A stretch of DNA of 11,166 nucleotides from JAGPUQ01 sp041594335 (GCA_041594335.1 JBFHML010000067.1:1-11166), one strand, 5' to 3'. Counted from the stretch's first letter, positions 1 to 7,209 are shown. The notes: generated from the letters alone by a model not told the origin. Program-made: numbers and translations.

Positions 1-500
1 GCGGCCTCGGACATCCGCTCGCGGCTCCAGGGCGGGTCGAACACCAGCTCGACGGCCACCTGTTGCACGTTGGGCACCTTGCCGACGCGGTATTTGACGT
101 CATCGACCAGCACCGGCCCCATGCCGCAGCCCGGCGCGGTCAGCGTCATGGTGATGGCGACTTCGCTGCCCTGGATACGACAGTCGTAGATCAGCCCCAG
201 CTCGACGATATTGACTGGGATCTCGGGATCATAGATCGAGGCCAACGCCTGCCAGACCTGATCGGGGTCGACACCGGCAGACGTCGGTTCGGGAAAAGTC
301 AGTTCGACCGACTCCAGGCCCAAGGCATCGGCGTCAGTGCCATCAACCCGAGCGAGGTTGCCACTCACGTTGACGGTGTAGTTGCCCCCCAGGTCCTGGG
401 TGAGGCTGACAAAGGTATCCTTGGGGATGGTGATGCGAGTACCCGCGGGCACCAGGCGCGCAGGACAATCACGCCGCACCGCCACCATACGCCGCTCCAT
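1..500 (-). CDS. sufT: SufT, Fe-S assembly protein of the MIP18/DUF59 family (C-terminally partial)
   Basis: SufT proteins help mature iron-sulfur proteins and are encoded at the end of many SUF operons; their exact chemistry is not settled. About 166 residues are visible from the ATG at 500, and the C terminus lies beyond the left edge. The DUF59 core is clear: DPEIPVNIVELGLIYD at residues 91-106 and TAPGCG at 121-126, with Cys125 as the conserved cysteine, followed by VELVFDPPWS near 150-159. The roughly 80 residues before the core are the N-terminal extension typical of SufT, which separates it from short stand-alone DUF59 proteins. The start is supported by GGAG 7 nt upstream and by a gap of only 2 bp after the stop of the A-type carrier gene, so the two are probably translated together. 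The family is secure from the sequence; the role in this organism is inferred from operon position. Confidence 0.9.
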   Translation of the reverse strand, partial: MERRMVAVRRDCPARLVPAGTRITIPKDTFVSLTQDLGGNYTVNVSGNLARVDGTDADALGLESVELTFPEPTSAGVDPDQVWQALASIYDPEIPVNIVELGLIYDCRIQGSEVAITMTLTAPGCGMGPVLVDDVKYRVGKVPNVQQVAVELVFDPPWSRERMSEA

Positions 501-502
501 GC

Positions 503-859
503 TCAGACTCCGAAGGATTCGCCGCAGCCGCACTCCACCTGGGCGTTAGGGTTGCGGAACTTGAGGGTGGAGTTGAGCCCTTCGACAACCAAGTCAATCT
601 CGGTACCACGCACCAGCGGCAGCGCCTCCGGATCGACATAGATCGAAAGCCCGTCGGCGACTGGATATTCGAGATCTCCCGGGCTGGGTTCTGCCACCAG
701 ATCGAGCTCATACTTGTAGCCGGAGCAGCCGCTCGATTGCACGCCGATCCGCATCGCCCGGGCGCCGGCGCGTTCAAGCTGCCGCCGCACGTGGGCGGCC
801 GCAGCGGGTGTCATTTGCACGCCGTCATGGGCGACGGGATCGAATGTTTCGACGGACAT
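503..859 (-). CDS. sufA: A-type Fe-S carrier of the HesB/IscA/SufA family
   Basis: This is a 118-residue A-type carrier, the family that receives Fe-S clusters (or iron) from a scaffold and passes them to apoproteins in the cytoplasm. The three ligand cysteines are present with exact family spacing: Cys45 in SSGCSGYKY, 64 residues, then Cys110 and Cys112 in ECGCGESF. The GLNSTLKFRNPNA stretch before the CGCG motif is also typical. The ATG at 859 has a strong GGAGG 7 nt upstream and lies 18 bp after the sufS stop, so the gene is part of the suf operon. I use sufA because of this position. By sequence alone it could equally be called IscA or ErpA-like, since these subfamilies are hard to separate by eye. 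Confidence 0.9.
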   Translation of the reverse strand: MSVETFDPVAHDGVQMTPAAAAHVRRQLERAGARAMRIGVQSSGCSGYKYELDLVAEPSPGDLEYPVADGLSIYVDPEALPLVRGTEIDLVVEGLNSTLKFRNPNAQVECGCGESFGV

Positions 860-877
860 CGCACAGCCTCCAAAGAA

Positions 878-2116
878 TCAGCGAAGAAAACTCATGGCCT
901 TGTCCAGCGCTTGCAGAAAACGCTCGACTTCGGCCGCCGTGTTGTAGAGGGCCAGCGAGGCCCGCACCGTACCCGGAATGCCGAAGCGTTCCATAAGCGG
1001 CATGGCGCAATGGTGACCGGCCCGCACCGCCACGCCCTGCTGGTCGAGCAGCAGGCCAACATCCGTGGGGTGGGCACCCTCGACCACGAAAGAAGCGATC
1101 CCGGCACGCGCCGGATCCGTGCCGATACGCCGTACCCCGGCGATTGCGTCGAGTCCCGCATCGAGGTGCTGCAACAACGCCTGCTCATGCGCCCGGGCGG
1201 CCTCCCGATCCTGATCCTGGAGCCAGGCGACGGCGGCACCGAGGCCGATGGCGCCCGCGATGTGCGGGGTGCCAGCCTCGAACCGCCAGGGCACCTCGGC
1301 GTAGGTGGTACCGGCAAACGAGACTCGCTCGATCATCTCACCGCCACCCTGCCAGGGCGGCATGGCGTCGAGCAGTTCGCGGCGCCCATAGAGCACACCA
1401 ATACCGGTCGGGCCAAACAGCTTATGGCCCGAAAAGGCGTAAAAATCAGCCTCCAGCGCCCGCACATCGACCGCGAAATGATTGACCGCCTGCGCGCCGT
1501 CGACCAACACCAAGGCGCCCGCGGCATGGGCCAGGCGAATAATCTCGGCCACCGGATTGATGGTGCCCAGCGCATTGGACACCTGAGTCACAGCGACCAG
1601 ACGGGTACGCTCGCCGAGCAATGCCGGCAGCGCATCCATCTCCAGGGTGCCGGCCTCCGTCACCGGCAATATCCGAAGCCGCGCGCCGGTGGCCTCGGCG
1701 ACCATCTGCCAGGGCACGATATTGGCGTGATGCTCCATGGCGGTGAGGACGATTTCATCGCCGGGCCGCAGGTTCGCCCTGCCCCAACTGTTGGCCACCA
1801 GATTGATACTCTCGGTGGTACCGCGCGTCCACAGGACTTCCTCCCGCGCCACGCCGCCCAGAAACGCAGCCACCCGTTCCCGGGCACCTTCCAGGGCTTC
1901 CGTAGCGCGGTTCGCCAAGGCGTGGGCACCACGGTGCACGTTGGAGTGATCGTGCCGGTAATAGTCCGCGATGGCCTCGATCACCGCTTCGGGCTTCTGC
2001 ATCGAGGCGGCATTGTCGAAATAGACCAGCGGGTGGCCGTTGACCTCCTGCTGCAGGATGGGGAAAGTCGAGCGCACGGCCGCTACATCGAATTGCCCGA
2101 TTACCCGGGTATTCAT
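878..2116 (-). CDS. sufS: SufS, group II cysteine desulfurase
   Basis: SufS is a PLP-dependent enzyme that converts cysteine to alanine and holds the sulfur as a persulfide for SufBCD. The protein has 412 residues, the usual length. PLP-binding Lys232 lies in FSGHKLFGPTG, VDGAQA is at 205-210, and the persulfide Cys370 is in RAGHHCAMPLM. The N terminus VRSTFPIL...LVYFDNAAS is typical of the group. I chose the ATG at 2116 because it overlaps the sufD stop as ATGA and has purine-rich GGGGGAGGAGGT directly upstream. The open frame continues further, to 2326, but that part is sufD read in another frame. SufS normally needs SufE or SufU as sulfur acceptor; neither is visible here and may lie elsewhere. 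Confidence 0.96.
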   Translation of the reverse strand: MNTRVIGQFDVAAVRSTFPILQQEVNGHPLVYFDNAASMQKPEAVIEAIADYYRHDHSNVHRGAHALANRATEALEGARERVAAFLGGVAREEVLWTRGTTESINLVANSWGRANLRPGDEIVLTAMEHHANIVPWQMVAEATGARLRILPVTEAGTLEMDALPALLGERTRLVAVTQVSNALGTINPVAEIIRLAHAAGALVLVDGAQAVNHFAVDVRALEADFYAFSGHKLFGPTGIGVLYGRRELLDAMPPWQGGGEMIERVSFAGTTYAEVPWRFEAGTPHIAGAIGLGAAVAWLQDQDREAARAHEQALLQHLDAGLDAIAGVRRIGTDPARAGIASFVVEGAHPTDVGLLLDQQGVAVRAGHHCAMPLMERFGIPGTVRASLALYNTAAEVERFLQALDKAMSFLR

Positions 2117-3423
2117 ACCTCCTCCCCCTGCGCCGGTGCCGCGAAGGCCGCGCGCAGCGCTGCGCCCACTTCCTCGCGCACGTGCGCGTTCGGCAGCCCG
2201 GCAACGACCTCGGCGAGAAAGGCAAAACTGAGCAGTGATCGTGCCTCGGGCTCGTCGAGACCACGCGAGCGCAGATAGAACAATGCCCGAGCATCCAGCT
2301 GCCCCAGGGTGGCGCCGTGCGCGCACTGTACGTCGTCAGCGTAGATTTCCAGCTCGGGTTTCAGATCGATCTCGGCACCGCGCGCCAGCACCAGCCCCTT
2401 GGCGTCGAGCGCCGCATCGGTCTTGCCAGCACCGCGCTCGATATGAATGCGGCCGTTGAGCACCGCACGGGAGGTTTCACCGGCGATCAAGCGAAAGCGC
2501 TGGCGGGATCGCGCCTGCGGACTGTGGTGCTCGAGATTCATCTGGTAATCGAGATGCTGACCATCTCGGGTCAAACCGGCGCCACGCACTTCGGCTTCGG
2601 CCCCCGGACCCGCCAGATGAATACCAATTTCGTTGCGCCGAAAGGCCGCACCCAGGTCGATCAGGGACAGGTCATAGCCCGCATCGCGGCCAACCTCGAC
2701 CTCCAGGGCACTAAGCCAGCGTCCCGCCCCCGCCTCGATAGCCAGGCGCAGGTGATCGAGGCGCGCGCCCTGTTCCACTGCAATTTCTACCACCGCGTTG
2801 GTCAACGCCAACGACCGACCCAGATGCCGCTCGATCAAGGTCATACTGGCGCCTGGCTCGAGGACCACCAACACACGAGGATGCACGCCACGCGGCGCTT
2901 CGCAATCGCTCTGCGCGAACACCAATTCGATCGGCCGGTCGATCCGCAGGCCGGCTGCGACCCGAATCAACAGGCCGTCTTCGAGCAAGGCGCCGTTGAG
3001 CGCGACAAAGGGCCGTCCCGCGGCAACGGCCAACCGGCCGGCGATCCGCTCGGCGGCATCGCGATCTTCACCGCGCGCTGCGGAAAACCGACTCACCGAC
3101 AATCCGGGGGGCATCTCGGGATCGATTTCCCCAGGCAGCCCATCGACGATCGTCAGACGGTAAGTATCCAAGCCCCCGCTGGGCGCCACTCGCGCCTCGC
3201 CGGGGGCGACGCGATCGAGCAGTCCGGCCTCTAGCAATGGCCCGATACGACTGTACTTCCAGGACTCCGTCTTCGGGGTCGGCAACTCGGCGGCCGCGAA
3301 CGCCGCCGCGCCAACGGCGCGCAGCTGCTGCACGACGCCGGATGCAGCGGGCAATGCCGCGATACGCCGGCGCGCCTCGCGCCCAAAGCTTTCGACCCGT
3401 TGGGCTCTTTTGGTGGTACTCAT
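2113..3423 (-). CDS. sufD: SufD, Fe-S cluster scaffold complex subunit
   Basis: SufD pairs with SufB and a SufC dimer in the SufBC2D complex, where clusters are built at the SufB-SufD interface. The protein has 436 residues. Its C-terminal half carries the family hallmark YADDVQCAHGATLGQLD at about 361-377, in which Cys367 and His369 correspond to the E. coli SufD Cys358/His360 site. ALFYLRSRGL follows. The N terminus has the typical TESWKYSRI segment at about 52-60. The start at 3423 lies 7 bp after the sufC stop, with GAGG 5 nt upstream; this ribosome site overlaps the sufC stop codon, which suggests coupled translation. The 3' end overlaps sufS by 4 bp. Nothing is broken or missing. Confidence 0.95.
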   Translation of the reverse strand: MSTTKRAQRVESFGREARRRIAALPAASGVVQQLRAVGAAAFAAAELPTPKTESWKYSRIGPLLEAGLLDRVAPGEARVAPSGGLDTYRLTIVDGLPGEIDPEMPPGLSVSRFSAARGEDRDAAERIAGRLAVAAGRPFVALNGALLEDGLLIRVAAGLRIDRPIELVFAQSDCEAPRGVHPRVLVVLEPGASMTLIERHLGRSLALTNAVVEIAVEQGARLDHLRLAIEAGAGRWLSALEVEVGRDAGYDLSLIDLGAAFRRNEIGIHLAGPGAEAEVRGAGLTRDGQHLDYQMNLEHHSPQARSRQRFRLIAGETSRAVLNGRIHIERGAGKTDAALDAKGLVLARGAEIDLKPELEIYADDVQCAHGATLGQLDARALFYLRSRGLDEPEARSLLSFAFLAEVVAGLPNAHVREEVGAALRAAFAAPAQGEEV

Positions 3424-3430
3424 ACGCGCC

Positions 3431-4180
3431 TCAGGCCACCGCTTCCAGCAGCCAACCGTAGCCTTTTTCCTCGAGCTCCAACGCCAATTCGCGGCCGCCG
3501 GAGCGAAGGATGCGGCCAGCCGCCAGGACATGAACGCGATCCGGCACCACATGGTTCAACAGGCGCTGATAGTGGGTCACCATGACGATGGCGCGATCCG
3601 AGGCGCGCAACGCATTGACGCCGTCGGCCACCACCTGGAGCGCGTCGATGTCGAGTCCAGAATCCGTCTCGTCGAGCAGTGCCAGCCGCGGCTGCAGCAG
3701 CAACATCTGCAGGATTTCATTACGCTTTTTCTCACCGCCCGAAAAACCTTCATTGACCCCGCGCTTGAGAAATTCCGCATCGAGGTGGACCTGCTTACAG
3801 GTCTCGCGTGCGAGCTTCATGAACTCGACCGCCGAAAGCGGCGCCTCCCCGCGCGCACCCCGGATCGCATCGAGCGCGGCGCGCAGGAATTCCATGTTCG
3901 ACACACCGGGAATTTCCACGGGATACTGAAAGCCGAGGAACAACCCGGCTCGGGCACGCTCTTCCACGGACAGCGAGAGCAAATCCTGGCCCAGATACTC
4001 GATGCTGCCGCCGGTGACCTCATAGCCCTCGCGGCCGGCCAAGACCGCCGCCAGGGTGCTCTTCCCCGAACCATTGGGGCCCATGATGGCGTGCACCTCG
4101 CCGGCCTGGACCTCCAAGTTCAAGCCTTTGAGGATGGGTGTTCCGCCGACTTCGGCGTGCAAATCGGTAACCTTCAGCAT
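3431..4180 (-). CDS. sufC: SufC, ABC-type ATPase of the SUF complex
   Basis: SufC is the soluble ABC ATPase that drives conformational change in SufBC2D. The 249-residue protein has every expected motif: Walker A GPNGSGKS at 34-41, a Q-loop around FQYPVEIPGVSN at 84-95, ABC signature FSGGE at 146-150 followed by KKRNEILQ, Walker B LALLDE at 166-171 followed by TDSGLDIDAL (a SufC hallmark), and the H-loop His203 in VTHYQRLL. The ATG at 4180 gives the normal MLKVTDLHA N terminus. It lies 22 bp after the sufB stop with GGGAG about 12 nt upstream, which is slightly long spacing. A longer frame exists up to 4300 but would read back into sufB and has no homology. Confidence 0.97.
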   Translation of the reverse strand: MLKVTDLHAEVGGTPILKGLNLEVQAGEVHAIMGPNGSGKSTLAAVLAGREGYEVTGGSIEYLGQDLLSLSVEERARAGLFLGFQYPVEIPGVSNMEFLRAALDAIRGARGEAPLSAVEFMKLARETCKQVHLDAEFLKRGVNEGFSGGEKKRNEILQMLLLQPRLALLDETDSGLDIDALQVVADGVNALRASDRAIVMVTHYQRLLNHVVPDRVHVLAAGRILRSGGRELALELEEKGYGWLLEAVA

Positions 4181-4202
4181 TGCTTTACGGACTCCCGGGC
4201 AT

Positions 4203-5648
4203 TCAGCCCACAGCACCTTCGAGACTGACTTCCAGCAATTTGCCGGCCTCGACCGCGAACTCCATGGGCAGCTCGCGGAAGACCTCCTTGCAGAAACCAT
4301 TGACGATCATCGACACCGCCTTCTCCGGATCCAGACCGCGTTGCCGACACAGAAACAGCTGATCCTCGCTGACCTTGGAAGTCGTCGCCTCGTGCTCGAC
4401 CGTGGCCGATGGATTGCGGCTCTCGATATAGGGAAAAGTATGCGCGCCGCACTGCGCACCGATCAGCAGCGAATCGCACTGGGTGTGGTTACGGGCATTC
4501 TCTGCACCGGCGGTGATATGGACCAAGCCCCGATAGGCGTTTTCCGCGTGCATCGCGCTGATGCCTTTGGAGACGATGGTCGACTTGGTGTTGCGCCCCA
4601 CGTGAACCATCTTGGTCCCGGTATCAGCCTGCTGGCGACCGCGGGTCAGCGCTACGGAATAGAACTCTCCTACAGAATTGTCCCCCTGCAGTACCACCGA
4701 GGGGTACTTCCAAGTGATGGCCGAACCGGTCTCAACCTGGGTCCAAGAAATGCGGGCATTCTCATGCGCGACACCGCGCTTGGTAACAAAATTGTAGATG
4801 CCACCGCGCCCCTCGGCGTCGCCGGGATACCAGTTCTGCACGGTGGAATACTTGATCTGCGCATCCTTCAGGGCCACCAGTTCCACCACCGCCGCATGGA
4901 GCTGATTCTCATCGCGCTGCGGCGCGGTGCAGCCCTCCAAGTAGGACACATAACTGCCTTCGTCGGCGATGATCAGGGTGCGTTCGAACTGCCCGGTGTG
5001 TTGGGCGTTAATCCGAAAATAGGTCGACAGCTCCATCGGGCAGCGCACGCCCTTGGGGATATAAACAAAGGAGCCATCGCTGAATACGGCCGAATTCAGC
5101 GTGGCGAAAAAGTTGTCCCGGTAAGGCACCACACTGCCTAGGTACTTGCGCACCAGCTCCGGATGTTCGCGTACTGCCTCGGAAATGGAGCAAAAAACCA
5201 CACCCGCCTCGGCGAGCTTATCCTTGAAGGTGGTCACCACGGACACGCTATCGAACACAGCGTCGACCGCCACCCCGGCCAACATCGCCTGCTCGTGGAG
5301 CGGAATGCCCAGTTTCTCGTAGGTGCGCAACAATTCCGGGTCGACTTCGTCGAGACTCTGGGGACCATCTTCCGGCCGCCGCGGCGCCGAATAGTAGGAA
5401 ATTCCCTGATAGTCGATCTGTGGATAATGCACGTGCGCCCAAGTCGGGTGCGCCATGGTTTGCCAGTGGCGGAAAGCCTTCAAACGCCACTCCAACAACC
5501 ACTCGGGTTCCTGCTTGCGCGCCGAAATAAAACGGATTACGTCCTCATCCAACCCCGGCGGCAGGGTCTCAGAATCGATTTCGGTGACCCATCCGGCTTC
5601 GTAACCGCCCTGGACCACACGTTCGATGGGGTCGACATGCTCAGTCAT
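4203..5648 (-). CDS. sufB: SufB, Fe-S cluster scaffold
   Basis: SufB is the scaffold subunit that accepts persulfide sulfur from SufS and carries the nascent cluster. The protein has 481 residues, the normal length. Highly conserved stretches include EPEWLLEWRLKAF at about 47-59, PYRDNFFATLNSAVFSDGSF at about 175-194, RCPMELSTYFRINA at about 202-215, YLEGCTAP at 236-243, and RNHTQCDSLLIG..CGAHTFP in the C-terminal part. Cys391 and Glu420 sit 29 residues apart and match the essential E. coli SufB pair Cys405/Glu434. The ATG at 5648 is preceded by GGGAG at good distance. It is the first gene of the operon and faces the Rrf2 regulator, so it is probably transcribed from the 5649-5798 region. Confidence 0.97.
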   Translation of the reverse strand: MTEHVDPIERVVQGGYEAGWVTEIDSETLPPGLDEDVIRFISARKQEPEWLLEWRLKAFRHWQTMAHPTWAHVHYPQIDYQGISYYSAPRRPEDGPQSLDEVDPELLRTYEKLGIPLHEQAMLAGVAVDAVFDSVSVVTTFKDKLAEAGVVFCSISEAVREHPELVRKYLGSVVPYRDNFFATLNSAVFSDGSFVYIPKGVRCPMELSTYFRINAQHTGQFERTLIIADEGSYVSYLEGCTAPQRDENQLHAAVVELVALKDAQIKYSTVQNWYPGDAEGRGGIYNFVTKRGVAHENARISWTQVETGSAITWKYPSVVLQGDNSVGEFYSVALTRGRQQADTGTKMVHVGRNTKSTIVSKGISAMHAENAYRGLVHITAGAENARNHTQCDSLLIGAQCGAHTFPYIESRNPSATVEHEATTSKVSEDQLFLCRQRGLDPEKAVSMIVNGFCKEVFRELPMEFAVEAGKLLEVSLEGAVG

Positions 5649-5716
5649 ACATACACTCCCACTGGTCCGGAATGCAGGGTCAACCGATCGCCCGGCGCCC
5701 TTTCGGATACCCGTGT

Positions 5717-5745
5717 AGAGTAATCAATACCGCTCTAGTATTCAA
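5717..5745 (-). promoter_or_regulatory. candidate sigma-70 promoter for the suf operon
   Basis: Reading toward sufB, TTGAAT (5745-5740) is followed after 17 bp by TACTCT (5722-5717). The -35 is a good match, but the -10 is poor (3 of 6). Transcription would start near 5710 and give a leader of about 60 nt before sufB. The spacer covers the first dyad at 5726-5742, so a protein bound there would block or modulate the promoter. Other pairings in this AT-rich patch are possible, for example TTGTAT at 5763-5758 with TACTAG at 5740-5735. Confidence 0.3.
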
Positions 5746-5760
5746 TACCGCACAGGTATA
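5726..5760. promoter_or_regulatory. tandem dyads, candidate operators for the Rrf2 regulator
   Basis: Two 17-bp copies start 18 bp apart: AATACCGCTCTAGTATT at 5726-5742 and AATACCGCACAGGTATA at 5744-5760. The second is a perfect ATACC-N5-GGTAT dyad and the first matches it with one arm mismatch. They lie midway between the divergent sufB and regulator genes, where an autoregulating Rrf2 repressor would be expected to bind both promoters. A lone ATACC half-site occurs at 5707-5711. TACAAT at 5759-5764, touching the second dyad, could serve as a -10 for the rightward regulator gene, though no good -35 is visible. The repeat is directly visible; its use as an operator is inference. Confidence 0.55.
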
Positions 5761-5798
5761 CAATTGACCGCACAGCCCGCCAACTGTCTGCTGAAATC

Positions 5799-6269
5799 AT
5801 GTTGAAAGTGGGACGTCTTGCCGACTATGGCATTCTGATACTGCACCATCTGGGGCGGGTCCAACCAGCGCGGCTGTCTATGGAATCGCTCGCCGAGCTC
5901 ACCCAAGTCCCCTTACCCACGGTGCGAAAACTGACGCGAATGTTGGCCGAAGCCGGGCTGGTGGTGTCCAAGCGGGGCCCGTTGGGCGGCTACCAACTGG
6001 CGCGCCCACCCCAGCGTATCAGCTTGGCGGAAGCCATCGCAGCTATCGAAGGCCGTCCAGCGCTGACCGCATGTGCCAGCAGCAATGGCCACTGCGACAT
6101 CGCGGCACGCTGCGAGCTGGCCTCTCACTGGCCCGGCGTCAATGCACTGGTACTGCGCGTTTTAGAGGAAACCTCCCTGCAGCAACTCAGCGAGGGTACA
6201 GTGGCCCATCGGCTGCCGCCACCACTATGCGCGCCGATCTGCCCAGATCCTCATACAGCCAATGCCTGA
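5799..6269 (+). CDS. Rrf2-family SUF operon regulator (IscR-like)
   Basis: This 156-residue protein is an Rrf2-family winged-helix repressor of the kind annotated as SUF system Fe-S cluster assembly regulator. The N terminus MLKVGRLADYGILILHHL and the wing RGPLGGYQLARPP at 59-71 are typical. Three cysteines sit where IscR binds its 2Fe-2S cluster: Cys92, Cys99 and Cys105 (C-x6-C-x5-C, against C-x5-C-x5-C in E. coli IscR), with His110-Trp111 following. The C-terminal tail has a further CAPIC pair (Cys144, Cys148). No strong ribosome site precedes the ATG at 5799; the start rests on the conserved N terminus. It faces sufB across 150 bp, so it most likely represses the suf genes and itself when cluster-loaded. 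That role is inferred from family and position. Confidence 0.92.
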   Translation: MLKVGRLADYGILILHHLGRVQPARLSMESLAELTQVPLPTVRKLTRMLAEAGLVVSKRGPLGGYQLARPPQRISLAEAIAAIEGRPALTACASSNGHCDIAARCELASHWPGVNALVLRVLEETSLQQLSEGTVAHRLPPPLCAPICPDPHTANA

Positions 6270-6293
6270 CCAGGCTGCGCCAGCAGCCATCAG
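6266..6293. terminator. hairpin between convergent genes, candidate bidirectional terminator
   Basis: GGCTGC (6273-6278), loop GCCA, then GCAGCC (6283-6288) form a perfect 6-bp stem in the 20-bp gap between the sufR-type regulator and the pseudopilin gene. CTGA at 6266-6269 and TCAG at 6290-6293 can extend it past a small asymmetric internal loop. These outer arms contain the stop codons of both genes. There is no T-run on either side, so it is not a classical intrinsic terminator. It may instead slow polymerase or protect the 3' ends. Confidence 0.45.
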
Positions 6294-6838
6294 GGACAAT
6301 CCAGCGCCCCGATTCCCGCCGCCACTCTGGGCCGACCGGTGACATTGGTCACAATTCGGTAGGCGAGATCTACCGCGCCATTGCCCGGGCAGATACGGAA
6401 AGTTCCGGTCACCAACCCCCCAGAACTTGCCGCCGATCCATCTGGCCGATAACCATACCAATGAGCGGCATTGGTGTTACGCACCGTAAACCCTCCCGGT
6501 ATCTCGGCTTGGACCTGCAACAGGACTTCTCCGGCGTCGTATACGCCAAAATCAGCTGTATCCACAAACACCAGCCAACCCTGAGCCCAGTCGCCGTCAA
6601 GCGCGCAGGCAGCGCCGTCTGGCGACTTACACAGCGTAATGCGCTGGTTGCGCTTGACCGCCTCGGTGCGCGCCAAGAACAATGACGCCACCAAGACACC
6701 GGCGACCGCCTGGGCCCGATTGCGAGCCACCAACTCACCCAGGGGCGGAACTGCCAGCGCAAGCAATAGGCTGAGCAGAACCAAAGTCACCATCATTTCA
6801 AGAAGCGTAAATCCCCGTCCTCGCGTCTCCATACGCAT
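6290..6838 (-). CDS. FimT/GspH-type minor pseudopilin
   Basis: The 182-residue protein has a class III prepilin signal: short basic leader, cleavage after Gly9, then FTLLEMMVTLVLLSLLLALA as the membrane helix, with Glu5 of the mature protein present. After it come the FimT/GspH features ARTEAVKRNQRITLC, a DGAAC loop, W.QGWLVFVD at about 84-93, and a C-terminal GRPR at 168-171. Cys70/Cys78 and Cys150/Cys181 could form disulfides. FimT proteins are minor components of type IV pili. In Legionella the C-terminal GRxR motif binds DNA during natural transformation, which fits here better than a type II secretion role. The ATG at 6838 has GGGAGG 4 nt upstream. No other pilin genes are nearby, so this is an orphan locus. 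Confidence 0.85.
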   Translation of the reverse strand: MRMETRGRGFTLLEMMVTLVLLSLLLALAVPPLGELVARNRAQAVAGVLVASLFLARTEAVKRNQRITLCKSPDGAACALDGDWAQGWLVFVDTADFGVYDAGEVLLQVQAEIPGGFTVRNTNAAHWYGYRPDGSAASSGGLVTGTFRICPGNGAVDLAYRIVTNVTGRPRVAAGIGALDCP

Positions 6839-6884
6839 CGCACCTCCCTGTACCTCGGTTCTCCTATCGGCCTTTCCCTACCGA

Positions 6885-6901
6885 GCCGGCATCCTGCCGG
6901 C
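6885..6901. terminator. perfect 7-bp hairpin, terminator-like
   Basis: GCCGGCA (6885-6891), loop TCC, and TGCCGGC (6895-6901) form a perfect GC-rich stem between the 71-residue membrane protein gene and the pseudopilin gene. On the minus strand it follows the former and precedes the latter by about 50 nt. No T-run follows on either strand, so it could be a weak terminator, an RNA processing site or part of the pseudopilin leader. The rest of 6839-6993 shows nothing else beyond the pseudopilin ribosome site. Confidence 0.35.
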
Positions 6902-6993
6902 ACCTTACGTTAGCCATGGTTGCCCTGGGGTTACAAGTGCAAGCGCAATCGAAGATGGCGCACCGAGAAACAACCAGCGTTTGCCGCCCACCG

Positions 6994-7209
6994 CTAATCA
7001 GATTCCCGCGCGGAATCCAGAATCTGCCGCATCTCCGCGTCACGTTGATTCAAGTCACGGCGCAACTGCTGCTCGACTTCCTGCGCCCGCTCTAGTTGCG
7101 GCTGGAATAGCACTTGGCCAGGGTCGGCGGCAGCAGACCCAGTGTGACGCTGGCACATCAGGAGATAGGCTGGCACGAACAGCGCTATCAATAGCAACAG
7201 AATTCGCAT
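6994..7209 (-). CDS. small single-pass membrane protein with charged helical tail, unknown function
   Basis: I do not recognise this 71-residue protein. Residues 1-18 (MRILLLLIALFVPAYLLM) are a hydrophobic segment that could be a signal anchor or signal peptide. Residues from about 35 on are charged and rich in Gln, Glu and Arg (LERAQEVEQQLRRDLNQRDA and onward), with heptad-like spacing that suggests a helix or short coiled coil. Cys19 follows Met18 and does not make a good lipobox. The ATG at 7209 has only a weak GGGG about 6 nt upstream. The gene sits 79 bp after the XRE regulator in the same direction, so the two could share a transcript. The topology argues for a real gene, but there is no homology support. 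Confidence 0.6.
   Translation of the reverse strand: MRILLLLIALFVPAYLLMCQRHTGSAAADPGQVLFQPQLERAQEVEQQLRRDLNQRDAEMRQILDSARESD

Noticed and set aside
737..2278. 513-residue open frame on the plus strand
   Set aside because: It lies antisense to sufA and sufS, has the composition of a GC-rich shadow frame and shows no motif.
2117..2326. upstream extension of sufS
   Set aside because: The added 70 residues are sufD sequence read in another frame; the ATG at 2116 overlaps the sufD stop and gives the family N terminus.
2317..3234. 305-residue open frame on the plus strand
   Set aside because: It is antisense to sufD, which has clear family motifs across the same bases.
4056..5141. 361-residue open frame on the plus strand
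   Set aside because: It is antisense to sufB and the start of sufC; no recognisable domain.
7150..7160. possible lipobox (Cys19) in the 71-residue protein
   Set aside because: Met precedes the Cys where Gly, Ala or Ser is expected, so lipoprotein processing is unlikely.
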